From Portulaca oleracea (taxonomy: Eukaryota; Streptophyta; Magnoliopsida; Caryophyllales; Portulacaceae), in NCBI GenBank assembly GCA_029582165.1, contig CM055876.1, positions 22,716,817 through 22,780,816 of the forward strand: a stretch of DNA of 64,000 nucleotides, given 5' to 3'. Position numbers and translations under genes: made by a program. The notes below the pieces were generated by a model. The model saw only the letters and a list, made by a program, of their open reading frames with translations. It was not told where the DNA came from and made no database searches. Below, piece after piece: positions 43,729-54,677 of this stretch (within the stretch, counting starts at the first letter, position 1; each line of letters begins with the position of its first letter).

Positions 43729-45889
43729 GTTGGCGTCACGAAAAAGAGTCGGCCACCAATAGCCGGTTTGCTAAACCCTCGCCGCCGTCTTTTGGGGGCC
43801 ACCGTGACCTCCCACTGGAAATTCATGACAATGGGTCAAAATAGATTGGACTTCACTCTCGGGAACACATCGCCGGTACATCCCGTCATTTCCAAGACGG
43901 AAAAGGAAAGGGTCATCCCAAAAGTAATGCTTCATGTCGTGGAGAAATTTCTTCTTTTGATGATGGTTCAAGTGTTGAGGGATCACTTCGCTCGCCAAAT
44001 AATTCACAATATCCGCATACCAAGGATGCGAGTTGATAGCCAAGAGTCGCTCGTCCGGGAAAGCGTCTACAATCGGTTGGGTGTCTTCCAAGTCGACAAG
44101 AATCCTCGAAAGGTGATCGGCTACGACATTCTTCGTGCCCACCTTGTCGCGGATTTCCAAATCAAATTCTTGCATAAGCAAGACCCACCGTATAAGTCTG
44201 GGTTTTGTCTCCTTCTTTCCCATCAAGTATTTGATAGCGGCATGATCCGTGTAGACTACCACCTTAGAGAACATGAGGTATTGCCGGAATTTGTTGAGCG
44301 CAAAAACGATCGCCAAAAGCTCCTTTTCCGTGGTAGTGTAGTTCCTTTGGGCGCTATCAAGCGCATGGCTTGCGTAATAGATGACCCTTGGCTTCTTGTC
44401 TACTGTTTGGGTCAAACACGCTCCCACGGCGAAGTCGCTCGCGTCGGCCATAATCTCGAAGGGTAGCGTCCAATCCGTAGGTTGAACTACCGGAGCGGAA
44501 ATCAAAGCCTGCTTCAACCTATAAAACGACTCAAGGCACTCATCAGTGAAAATGAAAGGGGCATCTTTGCACAAGAGGTCAGTTAGAGGTCGAGCAATTT
44601 TTGAAAAATCCTTGACGAACCGGCGATAAAAACCGGCATGCCCAAGGAAACTACGCACCCCCTTAACGAAAACTGGCGGTGGTAGGCGCTCTATAACCTC
44701 AACTTTGGCCTTATCTACTTCGATGCCCTTAGAAGAGATTAAGTGACCCAGAACGATACCTTGTTCCACCATGAAGTGGCATTTCTCCCAATTCAGAACT
44801 AGATCCACTTCCTCACAATGAGTTAACACTTTCTCCAAATTTAGCAAACAGTCATCGAAAGAATTACCGTACACAGAAAAATCATCCATAAAGACTTCCA
44901 TGCATTTTTCAATGAAATTGCTAAAAATAGCCATCATACAACGTTGAAAAGTCCCAGGGGCATTATATAAACCAAATGGCATGCGACGATAAGCAAATGT
45001 CCCATATAGGCAAGTGAAGGTGGTTTTTTTCTTGGTGTGAAGGGTGGATTGGAATTTGAAAGAAACCCGAGTACCCATCCAAAAAGCAAAAATGCGAATG
45101 ACCCGCCAACCGTTCTAACATATGGTCAATAAAGGGAAGGGGGAAATGGTCCTTCTTTGTTACTTTGTTTAATTGGCGGTAATCGATACACATCCGCCAA
45201 CCGGTGACGGTCCGGGTACTAACTAGTTCTTTCTTGTCATTTTCAATTACGGTCAATCCACCCTTCTTGGGTACACACTGAACCGGGCTTACCCATTCGC
45301 TATTTGCGATGGGGAAGATGATCCCAGTAGCTAGCAACTTTACTACTTCCTTTTTAACCACTTCTTGCATGTTGGGATTTAAACGACGTTGGGGTTGCCT
45401 AGTAGGCTTGGTATCTTCTAGCAAGTCAATCGAATGCATGCATATGGAAAGGGATAAACCTTTCAAATCTTGTATTTTATAGCCTAATGCACCCCTATGT
45501 TTTCTAAGCAAATCAAGCAACTTGGATAATTCAGAATCATACAAATTCGCATTCACAATGACAGGATAAGATTTCTCATCATCCAAGAAAGCATATTGGA
45601 GGGAAGGGGGTAAAGCTTTAAGCTCTAAAGGAGTAGAAGATTGAATTTGACAGGAAGACATACCTTTGTGGATCGCATCTTGAATCTCCATGCACTCCAT
45701 ATAAGGTTCATCAATAATAATCTCCGCATGCATGGGTGAAGAGTCAAGAAGGTTGGTGAAGAAAGCAATATCGGTGCCGTCGGTCTCAAATTGGAAAGAC
45801 TCCAATAAGCAAGCTCCCAAGGGATCGTCGCAAATAGATTCAAGGAAATGGGAGTACTCAATATACTCATCAACAAGAAACTCCATCAT
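43729..45889 (-). pseudogene. Reverse transcriptase-RNase H of element L (one frameshift, early stop in integrase finger)
   Basis: Frame 45889-44963 holds the region before RT and its N-terminal fingers ([38 protein letters not shown]). A homopolymer slip near 45030 shifts to frame 45078-43771, with [20 protein letters not shown], catalytic [18 protein letters not shown], and RNase H ([43 protein letters not shown]). The integrase HHCC start follows, up to a stop at 43771. Apart from the shift, RT and RNase H look complete. Confidence 0.9.
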
Positions 45890-45898
45890 ATCAATAGC

Positions 45899-46633
45899 TT
45901 AGCATGAGTCCCCATACGGAGGACCTTTCAATGACCCCTCAAGTTGAAAAATTATGCTTTCATTCCCGACATTCAACGACATGCTTCCATTCTTCACATC
46001 GATAATCGCTCCCGCCGTAGCAAGGAACGGCCTTCCCAAAATAATGGGGATGTTGTTGTCTTCCTCTATCTCCAAGATCACAAAATCACAAGAAATCAAA
46101 AACCGCCCCACTTGGACCGGGATGTCTTCCAATATTCCCAAAGGTCTTCGCACAGAACGGTCGGCCAATTGGAGGTTAATTGTTGTAGGAGCTAGATCGT
46201 CGAGATTTAACTTCTTGCTAATCGAATAAGGCATGACGCTTACACTTGCTCCTAGATCACAAAGGGCACGGCCAATCCGCATATCACCAATGGTGCATGG
46301 AATAGAAAAACTTCCGGGGTCGGCTAATTTCTTCGGTGATTTGTTATCGATAATTGCACTACAATCTGCCGTCAAATGGATCGTAGATTTCTCTTGAATC
46401 CTCCTCTTGCTCGTGAGAAGCTCCTTCAAATGCTTCTTGAAGGACGGAACTTCAGAAATGGCATCAAGAAATGGAATGTTCACTTGAAGCTTCTTGAGCA
46501 TCTCAATAAATTTTGAAAACTTTGCATCGGATTTTGGCTTTGCTAACCGATCGGGAAAAGGGACTGGTGGTAGCTTCGGCTTCTCAATAGTCTGGATTGG
46601 TTCTTCTTCCACCATTTTTCCTTTCCCTTTCCT
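45899..46633 (-). CDS. Aspartic protease of element L
   Basis: An open frame (239 codons from 46615) begins in the acidic/Pro-rich end of gag (EEEPIQTIEKPKLPPVPFP), then FLDAISEVPSFKKHLKEL. The retropepsin domain has active site CDLGASVSVMPYSI in place of the more common DTGA/DSGA, flap region LQLADRSVRRPLG, and the C-terminal IILGRPFLATAGAIID. It ends GPPYGDSC at 45899, ten bases before the RT frame. Its upstream continuity is broken by the MITE at 46637. This is typical for the Athila lineage, where DLGAS is common (from memory). Confidence 0.85.
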   Translation of the reverse strand, partial: RKGKGKMVEEEPIQTIEKPKLPPVPFPDRLAKPKSDAKFSKFIEMLKKLQVNIPFLDAISEVPSFKKHLKELLTSKRRIQEKSTIHLTADCSAIIDNKSPKKLADPGSFSIPCTIGDMRIGRALCDLGASVSVMPYSISKKLNLDDLAPTTINLQLADRSVRRPLGILEDIPVQVGRFLISCDFVILEIEEDNNIPIILGRPFLATAGAIIDVKNGSMSLNVGNESIIFQLEGSLKGPPYGDSC

Positions 46634-46636
46634 TAA

Positions 46637-47160
46637 GGGTCCGTTTGGACCTAGGAAAACATGATGGAAAAAAAATCTCGTGGAAAAAAAATTAGGAGGA
46701 AAAAATTTTAGGGGTAAAGTAAATTTCTTTTTCTTGTTTGGTTTAAATAAATTTTGAAGGAAAAAATTGATTTTCTATTCAATTTTCTTTTCCTTGTTTG
46801 GTTTGAGGGAAAATATATGGAAAAATAAAATTTGTAAGAAAACTTGTAAATATCAAGTTTCATTTTTTTAGATCATATGATGTGATTTGGGAGAGAAAAA
46901 GAGAGTTATATAGAGAGAGAGTTAGAGAGAGAGAGGGAGAGAGAGAAAAGAGAATTAGAGAGATAGAGAGAGTGACAAAGAGAGAGTTAGAGAGAGAGCG
47001 ATAGAGAGAGAAAAAGAGAGTTAGAGAGAGAGAGAGAGAGAGAAAAGAGAGTTAGAGAGAGAGAGAGAGAGAGCGTTAGAGAGAGAGTGAGAGAGAGAAG
47101 AAAGAGAAGAGATTTAGAGAGAAAGAAGAGAGAGTGCGCAAGAGAAAGAGGGAAGAGAGT

Positions 47161-47204
<44 letters not shown>

Positions 47205-47232
47205 ACTTAGAGAGAGAAAGAGAAAAGAGAGA

Positions 47233-47269
<37 letters not shown>

Positions 47270-47854
47270 AGTTAGAGAGAGAGAGAAGAAAGTTAGACAG
47301 AGAGAGAGAGAGAGAAGAGAGTTAGAGAGTTAGAGAGAGAGAGAAGGGACTTAGAGAGAGAGAGAGAGAAGAGAGTTAGAGAGAGAGAGAGAAGAAAGTT
47401 AGAGAGAGAGAGAGAGAGAGAGAGAAGAGAGTTAGAGAGAGGAAAGTTAGAGATAAAGAGAGAGAGAGAGAGAGAGAAGAAAGTTAGAGAGAGAGAGATA
47501 GAGAGAAAAGAGACTTAGAGAGAGAGAGAAGAGAGAGAAGAGAGTTAGAGAGAGAGAGAGAGAGAGAAGAGACTTAGAGAGAGAAAGAGAGAGAGAGAGA
47601 GAGACGAGTTAGAGAGAGAGAGACGAGTTAGAGAGAGGATGAAAAGAAAGGTTGGCTTTGATCCAAAATTTTTCTCTCAACTTTCCTTTCATTTTTGAAG
47701 GGAAAATTTTTTATTCATTGTTAGTCCAAATTTTCCATGCAATTTTCTAACTATTTTTTTTCCATTCCTTTTTCTTCAATCCAAACAAAGGAAAGATTTT
47801 CATTTTCCAAAAGAGTTTTTTTTCCATGCTGTTTTCCGAGATCCAAACGGACCC
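46637..47854. mobile_element. Tourist/PIF-Harbinger-like MITE carrying a large GA tract
   Basis: Terminal inverted repeats are GGGTCCGTTTGGA(C/T)C (left) and its complement (right), and similarity continues inward for about 45 bases (GGAAAACA...ATGGAAAAAAA). The target duplication TAA is at 46634-46636 and 47855-47857. Length is 1218 bp. It has no transposase. The insertion split the gag-protease linker of L. Confidence 0.88.
46890..47639 (+). repeat. GA-rich microsatellite/minisatellite tract (about 750 bp)
   Basis: Nearly pure purine on the plus strand: (GA)n blocks broken by GTTAGA, ACTTAGA and GAAGA at irregular spacing, a GAGAGAGAGTTAGAGAGA-type higher-order unit. It accounts for more than half of the MITE. 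Confidence 0.95.
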
Positions 47855-47857
47855 TAA

Positions 47858-48168
47858 CTTCTCCTTCTCCTCTTGTTCTTTACTAGACTCTCCTAATTCA
47901 TCCTCATGTGCTCTCTCAACTTCCTCATCCAATACTAACTCACTTTCCCACTTCTCCAACAAATCTTCCTCCTCCGAGATATCCACCACGTCACCTTCCT
48001 TGTCACCCAAGACCTCCTCTCCCACCATTCTAGGTCCATCAATCTCCTTGCCACTCCTCAAAGTAATCGCATTAAGTTACCCCTTCGGGTTAGGTTGGGA
48101 TTGGCTAGGCAAAGATTGGATAGGTTGAGATTGTTGTGCCAATTGGGCCAAAAGTAACTCGAGGTTCT
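47858..48168 (-). pseudogene. Gag-protease linker of L, between MITE and solo LTR
   Basis: The minus strand reads LAQLAQQSQPIQ, then a stop, then NAITLRSGKEIDGPR, the segment that follows Gag in Athila/Tat elements, and an acidic run (DVVDISEEEDLLEKWESELV) up to KEQEEKEK where the MITE starts. The left edge carries the duplication TAA and the right edge carries GTTCT. Confidence 0.82.
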
Positions 48169-49792
48169 TGTTAGTCGAGTGGTTTGTAAGACCACGGTTT
48201 TATCGTTCTTCCACAGGGAGCTAGGGGCCTTAGCTGCAGCAAGTTGACTCTAGGTATGGTTTACGATCATGAAAGGATGATAGAATTTAGGGTAAAAACG
48301 GCACAACCACACTATGTTTAGTAAAAAAGTTGAAACAATGGGTGTCGGGAGACTTTTGGGATGCAAACGGGAATGAGGAAATGGGTTTCGCAACAAGAGA
48401 GTAACGAGAAAGGGAAATCAAATGGTAACTCCGTTAGAAAAATACCACCGGGCTTCCTCTTTCAAGGATAGTCCGGATTAACTTCCCTAAAATCCATCGA
48501 CAGACCCAGGAAAGTTAATAGAACGGAATTTCCTAGTTAGTTTCTATTCGCTTTCGCGAACTAGAATACTAACTATCCTAATTCCTACCGTCCAACAAGC
48601 GTTGGATGTATTTGGGATGCTTTCGCACCCAATTACATCCCACTAGAGGGAAGGATAGGATTAGGAAGTTGATTTCCTAACTAGTTACTTACTAATATTG
48701 CTAACCCAAACCTAATCACCCATTCACACCCTTAATATCTCCCTAACCCATTAAAGTTCTAGCCACTAAACATCCTAACTATCATGATAATAACATCCAC
48801 AACTTCATTCATGCTTAATCGAGTAAACAAGATAACAACAAACACTCAACAACAACAACAACAATATCAAAAAACAGAGATTAATAAATAAGCAATAAAT
48901 TAGAGAGAGAGAGATTAAGAAATGCTCATGGATTGTGATGACAAGGAAGAAAACTTCAGAATAATCAAGCTCCAATGCTCCCAAGTTGAGAATGATCTTC
49001 AAACTTCCAATAATAATCAAGAGAATCCAATACAAGAACCAATAATCTCAGCAAAGATCTTCCTAAATCTCCCTAATCCAAGACTTAGAAATGTGATAAA
49101 GAGTGCTAAAGTATCATAAAAGATAGATAAAAACTACTGTTCCTTTTTTTTTCTATCTAAAATGACCTAAGTACATTAAATAGTAATCAAGGTTGTTACT
49201 CAAAACTCATCATTTTACACAACAGACAAAACTGGCCCGCAGGGGACCGTGGGCACGGTCCTGCGTAAGGCAGGCGATTTCTCCTCTTCGCTTCGCACCG
49301 CCGTGGGTACGGTCCCCAAGCACCGTGGTCACGGTCTAGGCGATTAGGGCTGACAACTTTTCGCTCCTTCGCACCGCCGTGGCTACGGTCAGAGTGACCG
49401 TGACCATGGTCTATCTCGGTTGCAAGGCTTCTTCCTTAGGTCATGGCTCAATCACACCGTGGCTATGGTCAAGGTGACCGTGGCTACGGTGTCTCTCGGC
49501 CACAGTTTTCTTCAGGAGGCTCTTCAACCATTGCTTCCGCTTCCGCTGCCTTTCTTCATGACCGACCCTTCTTATCCGCTGCCTTTGACACATCCAGGGC
49601 TCGTGGAATCTTAGGGAATCTCGGGATTCTCAAGATTGGTGCAAAATTGGCCCATTTAGAATCGTTTTGAGTGAAACCCTTCGGAAACTACAAAAGTAAC
49701 TAAAACGCATTAAAAGTTATTAAAGCAACTGTAAAACAAGTCAAAAGCTTAAGGATTTAGGCGGTATTTAGACATGAAATCGGGTCTAAACA
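48169..49792 (-). mobile_element. Solo LTR S of the L family (1624 bp)
   Basis: It runs TGTTAGTCGAGTGG...GGGTCTAAACA with a perfect duplication GTTCT (48164-48168, 49793-49797) inside L's gag. Sequence parallels 51274-53205 but the palindrome array (49243-49490) is shorter. It is a product of LTR-LTR recombination in a younger insertion. Confidence 0.92.
49243..49490. repeat. Palindrome array in solo LTR S
   Basis: About seven copies of CCGTGG-N-CACGG type (49245, 49300, 49322, 49378, 49396, 49457, 49477), several with a changed centre. Confidence 0.82.
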
Positions 49793-49797
49793 GTTCT

Positions 49798-51133
49798 TAA
49801 TGCGAGTTTAGTCTTTTTCTCGGTCTAAGGCTATGTTTTCTTGAGATAAGGCTATCTTCTCTTGAGTTAGAGCCAACTTTTGGAGGGTTTGGTCAAGGGT
49901 TTCTTGTTGTGGTGGTTTGGGTGCTTGGGAAGATTGACCTTGGTGAGGATTTTGGTGGTGATTTTGGTGGTATTGGCGGCGATTTTGATTTGGGAAACCG
50001 GGGGGTGGGTTTTGGTTTAGGGGAGCTTGTTGGTTGTAGGCGTAATTCCCACGGGGACGAATGGGGGTTTGATTGGTGTAGGAGAGGTTACTATTGGGAT
50101 AGATGGCTTGGACTTGCTCGGTCTGATACTCTTCACATCGCTTCGAAGAATGTGGCCCTCCACAAAAATCATATACCAAGACTCGGGCATCCGGAATAAG
50201 CATAGGTACTTTTTGAGCCACCTTTACTTGCCTCGTGGTTTCCTCCAAAGCTGCCTTTTGTTGCATCTCAAGAACGGCATTCATGAGAAATTTAATGGTA
50301 GGGTTGCTTTCTAGAGGAGGACCATCACTTGGACCACGACCGCCTCCCCAATGAGGAGAGTTTTGAGATAGCTCGTGAAGAAATACGTTTGCTTCTTCCG
50401 CCGTCTTCTTGAGGAACATGCCCCCAGAGGCATGGTCGATGGATTCTCGCAAAGAGCTACTTAATCCGGAATAGAAGTGATGCAATAATAACCAATCCTC
50501 GAGATTGTGGTGTGGACACCTCCGTTGGAGACCTTTGAATCTCCCCCATGCTTCGAATAACGACTCATCGGGCTCTTGCTTGAAGCTCATGATGGCTTGC
50601 CTCAACCGACACGTCTCATCATTGGGGAAAAACCTTTGAAGGAAGTCGCGGCTAAGGGCATCCCATGTTGAATAAGTTCCGAGCGGACACGTGTAAAGCC
50701 ATAATAATGCCTTCCCCTTCAAGGTAAGAGGGAAAAACTTCAGCTTCATGTATTCGGCGGAAACTCCATTCATTTGTACGAAGCCGATGCGTTGCTTGAA
50801 TCTATTGATGTGGTCAATAGGAATTTCATGCTCTCCTCCATGGTACGGGGTGTTCTCAAATATCTCCAATAAATACGGCTTGAACTCGAACGATGCATTC
50901 GGTGGTAAATCTGGTAATGTGATGGGATCGCCTCCCGTACCCCACGATGGTAAGGAATATGATGCTAAGGTACGGGGTGGAATTTGCTCTCCTTCAGCCA
51001 TTGGAATTTCGATCGTCTCTCGCTCCCTTTGTTGTCTAGCTCGTCTCGAACCGGCGTTAGCTTGTCGAATAATACTCTCCGGATTTGGGTTCGGTGGAGT
51101 TACAGGAGTTTGGCCTCGTCGAGAGCGAGTCCA
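49798..51133 (-). CDS. Gag of element L (split by solo LTR S)
   Basis: Probable start at MWTRSRRGQTPVTPP (51133). The retrotransposon Gag domain spans about residues 80-260: FKPYLLEIFENTPYHG, DHINRFKQRIGF, WLYTCPLGTYSTWDALSRDF, FFPNDETCRLRQ and HHFYSGLSSSLRESIDHASG. A variant zinc-finger-like CGGPHSSKRCEE follows, then a Gln/Asn/Pro-rich linker and a short coiled coil (LQKLALTQEKIALSQENIAL). The frame is open for about 440 codons to the insertion point of S, so this Gag is nearly intact. Confidence 0.87.
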
Positions 51134-51250
51134 CATGCACAAAAGGAACAAACAGAAGAATCAAATTTCCAGTAACTAAGGATAACAAAATCTCTAGCAG
51201 TGAAATGATCTTAAACAACCTAAAGACAAAGAGCTAAGCTAGGGGCTCTT

Positions 51251-51270
51251 GCTCCCCGGCAACGACACCA
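51251..51270 (-). promoter_or_regulatory. Primer-binding site of L (tRNA-Asp type)
   Basis: The minus strand reads TGGTGTCGTTGCCGGGGAGC, close to the tRNA-Asp-complementary site TGGCGCCGTTGCCGGGGA of Athila/Tat elements. It lies three bases from the LTR. Confidence 0.85.
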
Positions 51271-51273
51271 TTT

Positions 51274-53205
51274 TGTTAGTCGAGTGGTTTGTAAGACCAC
51301 GGTTTTATCGTTCTTCCACACGGAGCTAGGGGCCTTAGCTGCAACTAGTTGACTCTAGGTATGGTTTATGATCATGAAAGGATGAAAGACTTTAGGGTGA
51401 AAACAATACAAACACACTATGTTCATTCAAAAAGGTGAAACAATGGGTGTCGGGAGACTTTCGGGATACAAACGGGAATGAGGAAATGGGTTTCGCAACA
51501 AGAGAGTAACGAAAAAGGGAAATCAAATGGTAATTCCGTTAGAAAACACCCACCGGACTTCCTCTTTCAAGGTTAGTCCGGATTAACTTCCCCGAAATCC
51601 ATAGACAGACCCGGGAAGGTTAATAGAACGGAATTTCCTAGTTAGTTTCTATTCGCTTTCGCGAACTAGAATACTAACTATCCTAATTCCTACCTTCCAA
51701 CAAGCATTGGATGTATTCGGGATGCTTTCGCACCTAAATACATCCCACTTTAGGGAAGGATAGGATTAGGAAGTTGATTTCCTAACTAGTTACTCACTAA
51801 TATTGCTAACCCAAACCTAATTACCCATTCACACCCTTAATATCTCCCTAACCCATTAAGGTTCTAGCCACTAAACATCCTAACTATCATGATAATAACA
51901 GCAACAACTTCATTCATGACTAAAAGAGTAAACAAGATAACAATAAACATTCAATAACACCAACAATATCAATAATAACAAAACAGAGATCAGTAAATAA
52001 GCAATAAATTAGAGAGAGAAAGGTTAAGAAATGCTCATTGATTGTGATGACAAGGGAGAAAACTTCAGAATAATAAAGCTCCAATGCTTCAAAGTCGAGA
52101 ATAATCTTCAAACTTCCAATAATAATCAAGAGAATCCAATACAAGAACTAATAATCTTAGCAAAGATCTTCCTTAATCCCTCTAATCTAAGACTTCAAAT
52201 GTGATAAAGAGTGCTAAAGTATCATAAAAGATAGGTAAAGCTACTGTCTAATCTCCCTTTTTGCTAAAATGACCTAAATACATTAAATAGTAATCAAGGT
52301 CGTTACTCAAAACTCATCATTTTACACAACATACAAAACTGGCCCGCAGGGGACCGTGGGCACGGTCAAGGTGACCGTGGCCACGGTCCTGTGTAAGGCA
52401 GGCGATTTCTTCTCTTCGCTTCGCATCGCATCGCCGTGGGCACGGTCCCCATGCACCGTGGTCACGGTCTAGGCGATTAGGGCTGACAACTTTTCGCTCC
52501 TTCGCACCGCCGTGGCTACGGTCATGGGAGACCGTGGCCACGGTCTAGTTCGCCGCCTTCTTCCTCGGCGGTAGGATCCCACCGTGGCTACGGTCAGAGT
52601 GACCGTGACCATGGTCTATCTCGGTTGCAAGGCTTCTTCCTTAGGTCATGGCTCAATCACACCGTGGCTATGGTCAAGGTGACCGTGGCCACGGTGTCTC
52701 TCGGCCACAGTTCTCTTCAGAGTACTCTTCAGCCGTTGCCATGGTCTAGTTCGGTCAGATTCTACCTTAGGCAGGGTGAAGATCCCACTGTGACCACGGT
52801 AAAAGTGACCGTGACCACGGTCTAGTTCGGGTACAAGGCCTCTTCACTTTGGTCTTGGCTCCATCATACCGTGGCTACGATTGATGTGACCGTGGCCACG
52901 GACTCTCTCGGCCACAGTTCTCTTCAGAGTACTCTTCAGCCGTTGCCTCCGCTTCCGCTGCCTTTCGACATGACCGACCCTTCTGATCCTTTGCCTTTGA
53001 CACGACCAGGGCTCGGGGAATCTTAGGGAATCTCGGGATTCCCAAGATTGGTGCAAAATTGGCCCATTTGGAATCGTTTTGAGTGAAACCCTTCGGAAAC
53101 TACAAAAGTAACTAAAACGCATTAAAAGTTATTAAAACAAACTTCGAAACAAGTCAAAAGCCTAAGGATTTAGGCTGTATTTAGACACGAAATCGGGTCT
53201 AAACA
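51274..53205 (-). repeat. 5' LTR of element L (1932 bp)
   Basis: It is bounded by TGTTAGTCG and GTCTAAACA. It is about 300 bases longer than solo LTR S because of extra palindrome units at 52555-52880. GCTGA after 53205 is the candidate target-duplication half; the other half is lost. The inner part (51290-52320) parallels 48185-49205. Confidence 0.9.
52351..52901. repeat. Expanded CCGTGG-CCACGG palindrome array in L's 5' LTR
   Basis: About fourteen palindromic units, many as GACCGTGGCCACGGTC or one- to three-base variants, mostly in pairs about 20 bases apart, with intervening segments duplicated (for example the block ending GTTCTCTTCAGAGTACTCTTC near 52710 and 52920). Confidence 0.87.
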
Positions 53206-54677
53206 GCTGATGCCCAAGTAAAGCTCTTCTCCTTCACTAATTCAGTCATAGAAGCTAAAATAGTGCTAAAGTTCCTCACAAACCTCCTGTAGAAAGATGC
53301 CAAACCATAGAAACTCCTTATTTGCTGGATTGATGTAGGAACTGGCCACTCTCTGATGGCTTTGACCTTCTCCGCATCTACTTGAATTCCTTCTTATGTC
53401 ACAATATAACCAAGGACTATAACATGGCTGGTGAAGAATTGACACTTCTTGAGGTTCCCATACAACTGTTCTCTACTCAAGATCTCCATAACACTCCTCA
53501 AGTGATTCACATGATCCTCCTCAGACTGACTATAAATGAGTATATCATCAAAATACACAACAACACACTTCCCAATCAAAGGTTTCAAAACTTGGTTCAT
53601 AAGTCTCATGAATGTTGAAGGTGCTTTTGTCAAACCAAAAGGCATGACTAACCACTCATATAGACCTCCCTTAGTCTTAAAGGTTGTCTTCCACTCATCT
53701 CCCTCATAAATTCTGCTCTGGTAATATCCACTCCTCAAATCAATCTTTGAAAACACAGTTGAGCCATGGAGCTCATCAAGCATATCCTCAAGTCTTGGAA
53801 TAGGATATCTATACTTAATTGTGATTTTATTGATGGCTCTACAATCAATACACATCCTTTGACTTCCATCTTTCTTAGGAACCAACAAAGCTGGCACTAC
53901 ACAAGGGCTCAAGCTTTCTTTGATCATTCCTTTCTCCAACAACTCATCAACTTGCCTCTGGATCTCATTGGTTTCAGCTGGGGTCATTCTATAGGCTGGT
54001 TTGTTTGGTAGGATAGATCCTGGGATGAGGTCAATTTTATGTTGGATGTCTCTTTTAGGGGGTAAATCTAGTGGCATTTCTTCTGGAAAAACCTGTAGGT
54101 ACTGGTTTAGGATGGGTTGGAATAAAGGATAGCTATTCTGTGGGGCTGGTTCATTTTGTGAGGCTAGTTCTTCATCAAGATCAAGCAAAAGTAACTCATT
54201 TTGTTTACAGAACTCATGATATTCAGCAGGTAAAATCACATCAAGGGATGGTTCAACAATCAGGTTCTGGGTTCTTTTTGTGAGCTGGGATGGTTTAAGT
54301 GGGGTGAGGACAATTTTTTTGTGGTTTAGGTTAAGGGAATAAGTATTGGCTCTTCCATCATGGTTAACAGATCTATCAAGCAACCAAGGTCTTCCCAACA
54401 ATAAATGACATGCATCCATAGGTATAACATCACACCACACTTCATCTTTGTTAACAGAACCAATTGAAAAATTCATAAGGCATCTAGATGAGATTTTGAT
54501 ACCTCTGCTTTGACTTAACTACTGGATAGTGTAAGGTGCTGGATGAGGACAGGTTTGCAAGTTCAGCTTTTGCACCATGGTCTGTGTGGCTGCATTGGTA
54601 CAGCTGCCTCCATCAATAATCAAGGAACATATCTTCCCATGAACAATGCATCGAGTGTGAAAAATATTCTCCCTCTA
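53206..54677 (-). pseudogene. Protease-RT of element G (stops; cut by L)
   Basis: The frame follows gag after a TAG at 54675. It contains DGGSCTNAATQ (protease active site, near 54605), another stop in YTIQ-LSQ near 54520, then the open frame 54476-53394: [49 protein letters not shown], catalytic YFDD (near 53545). A TAA at 53394 interrupts the segment after VLGYIVT, and RT sequence continues to 53206 where L's LTR begins. RNase H and integrase are not present in the window. Confidence 0.87.

Larger units (their letters stand above)
37519..53205 (-). mobile_element. Element L: Athila-type Ty3/gypsy retrotransposon
   Basis: The minus-strand order is 5' LTR 51274-53205, tRNA-Asp-like primer site, gag, protease, RT-RNase H, integrase, non-coding spacer with palindromes, Athila ORF1/env-like gene, two polypurine modules, and a 3' LTR remnant 37519-37931 cut by the CACTA-like end. 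A solo LTR of the same family and a MITE are inserted in the gag-protease linker. All ORFs are damaged except most of gag and the protease. Confidence 0.92.

Noticed and set aside
43714..44466. 250-codon plus-strand frame
   Set aside because: It is the complement of L's RNase H and integrase finger, whose motifs are unambiguous on the minus strand.
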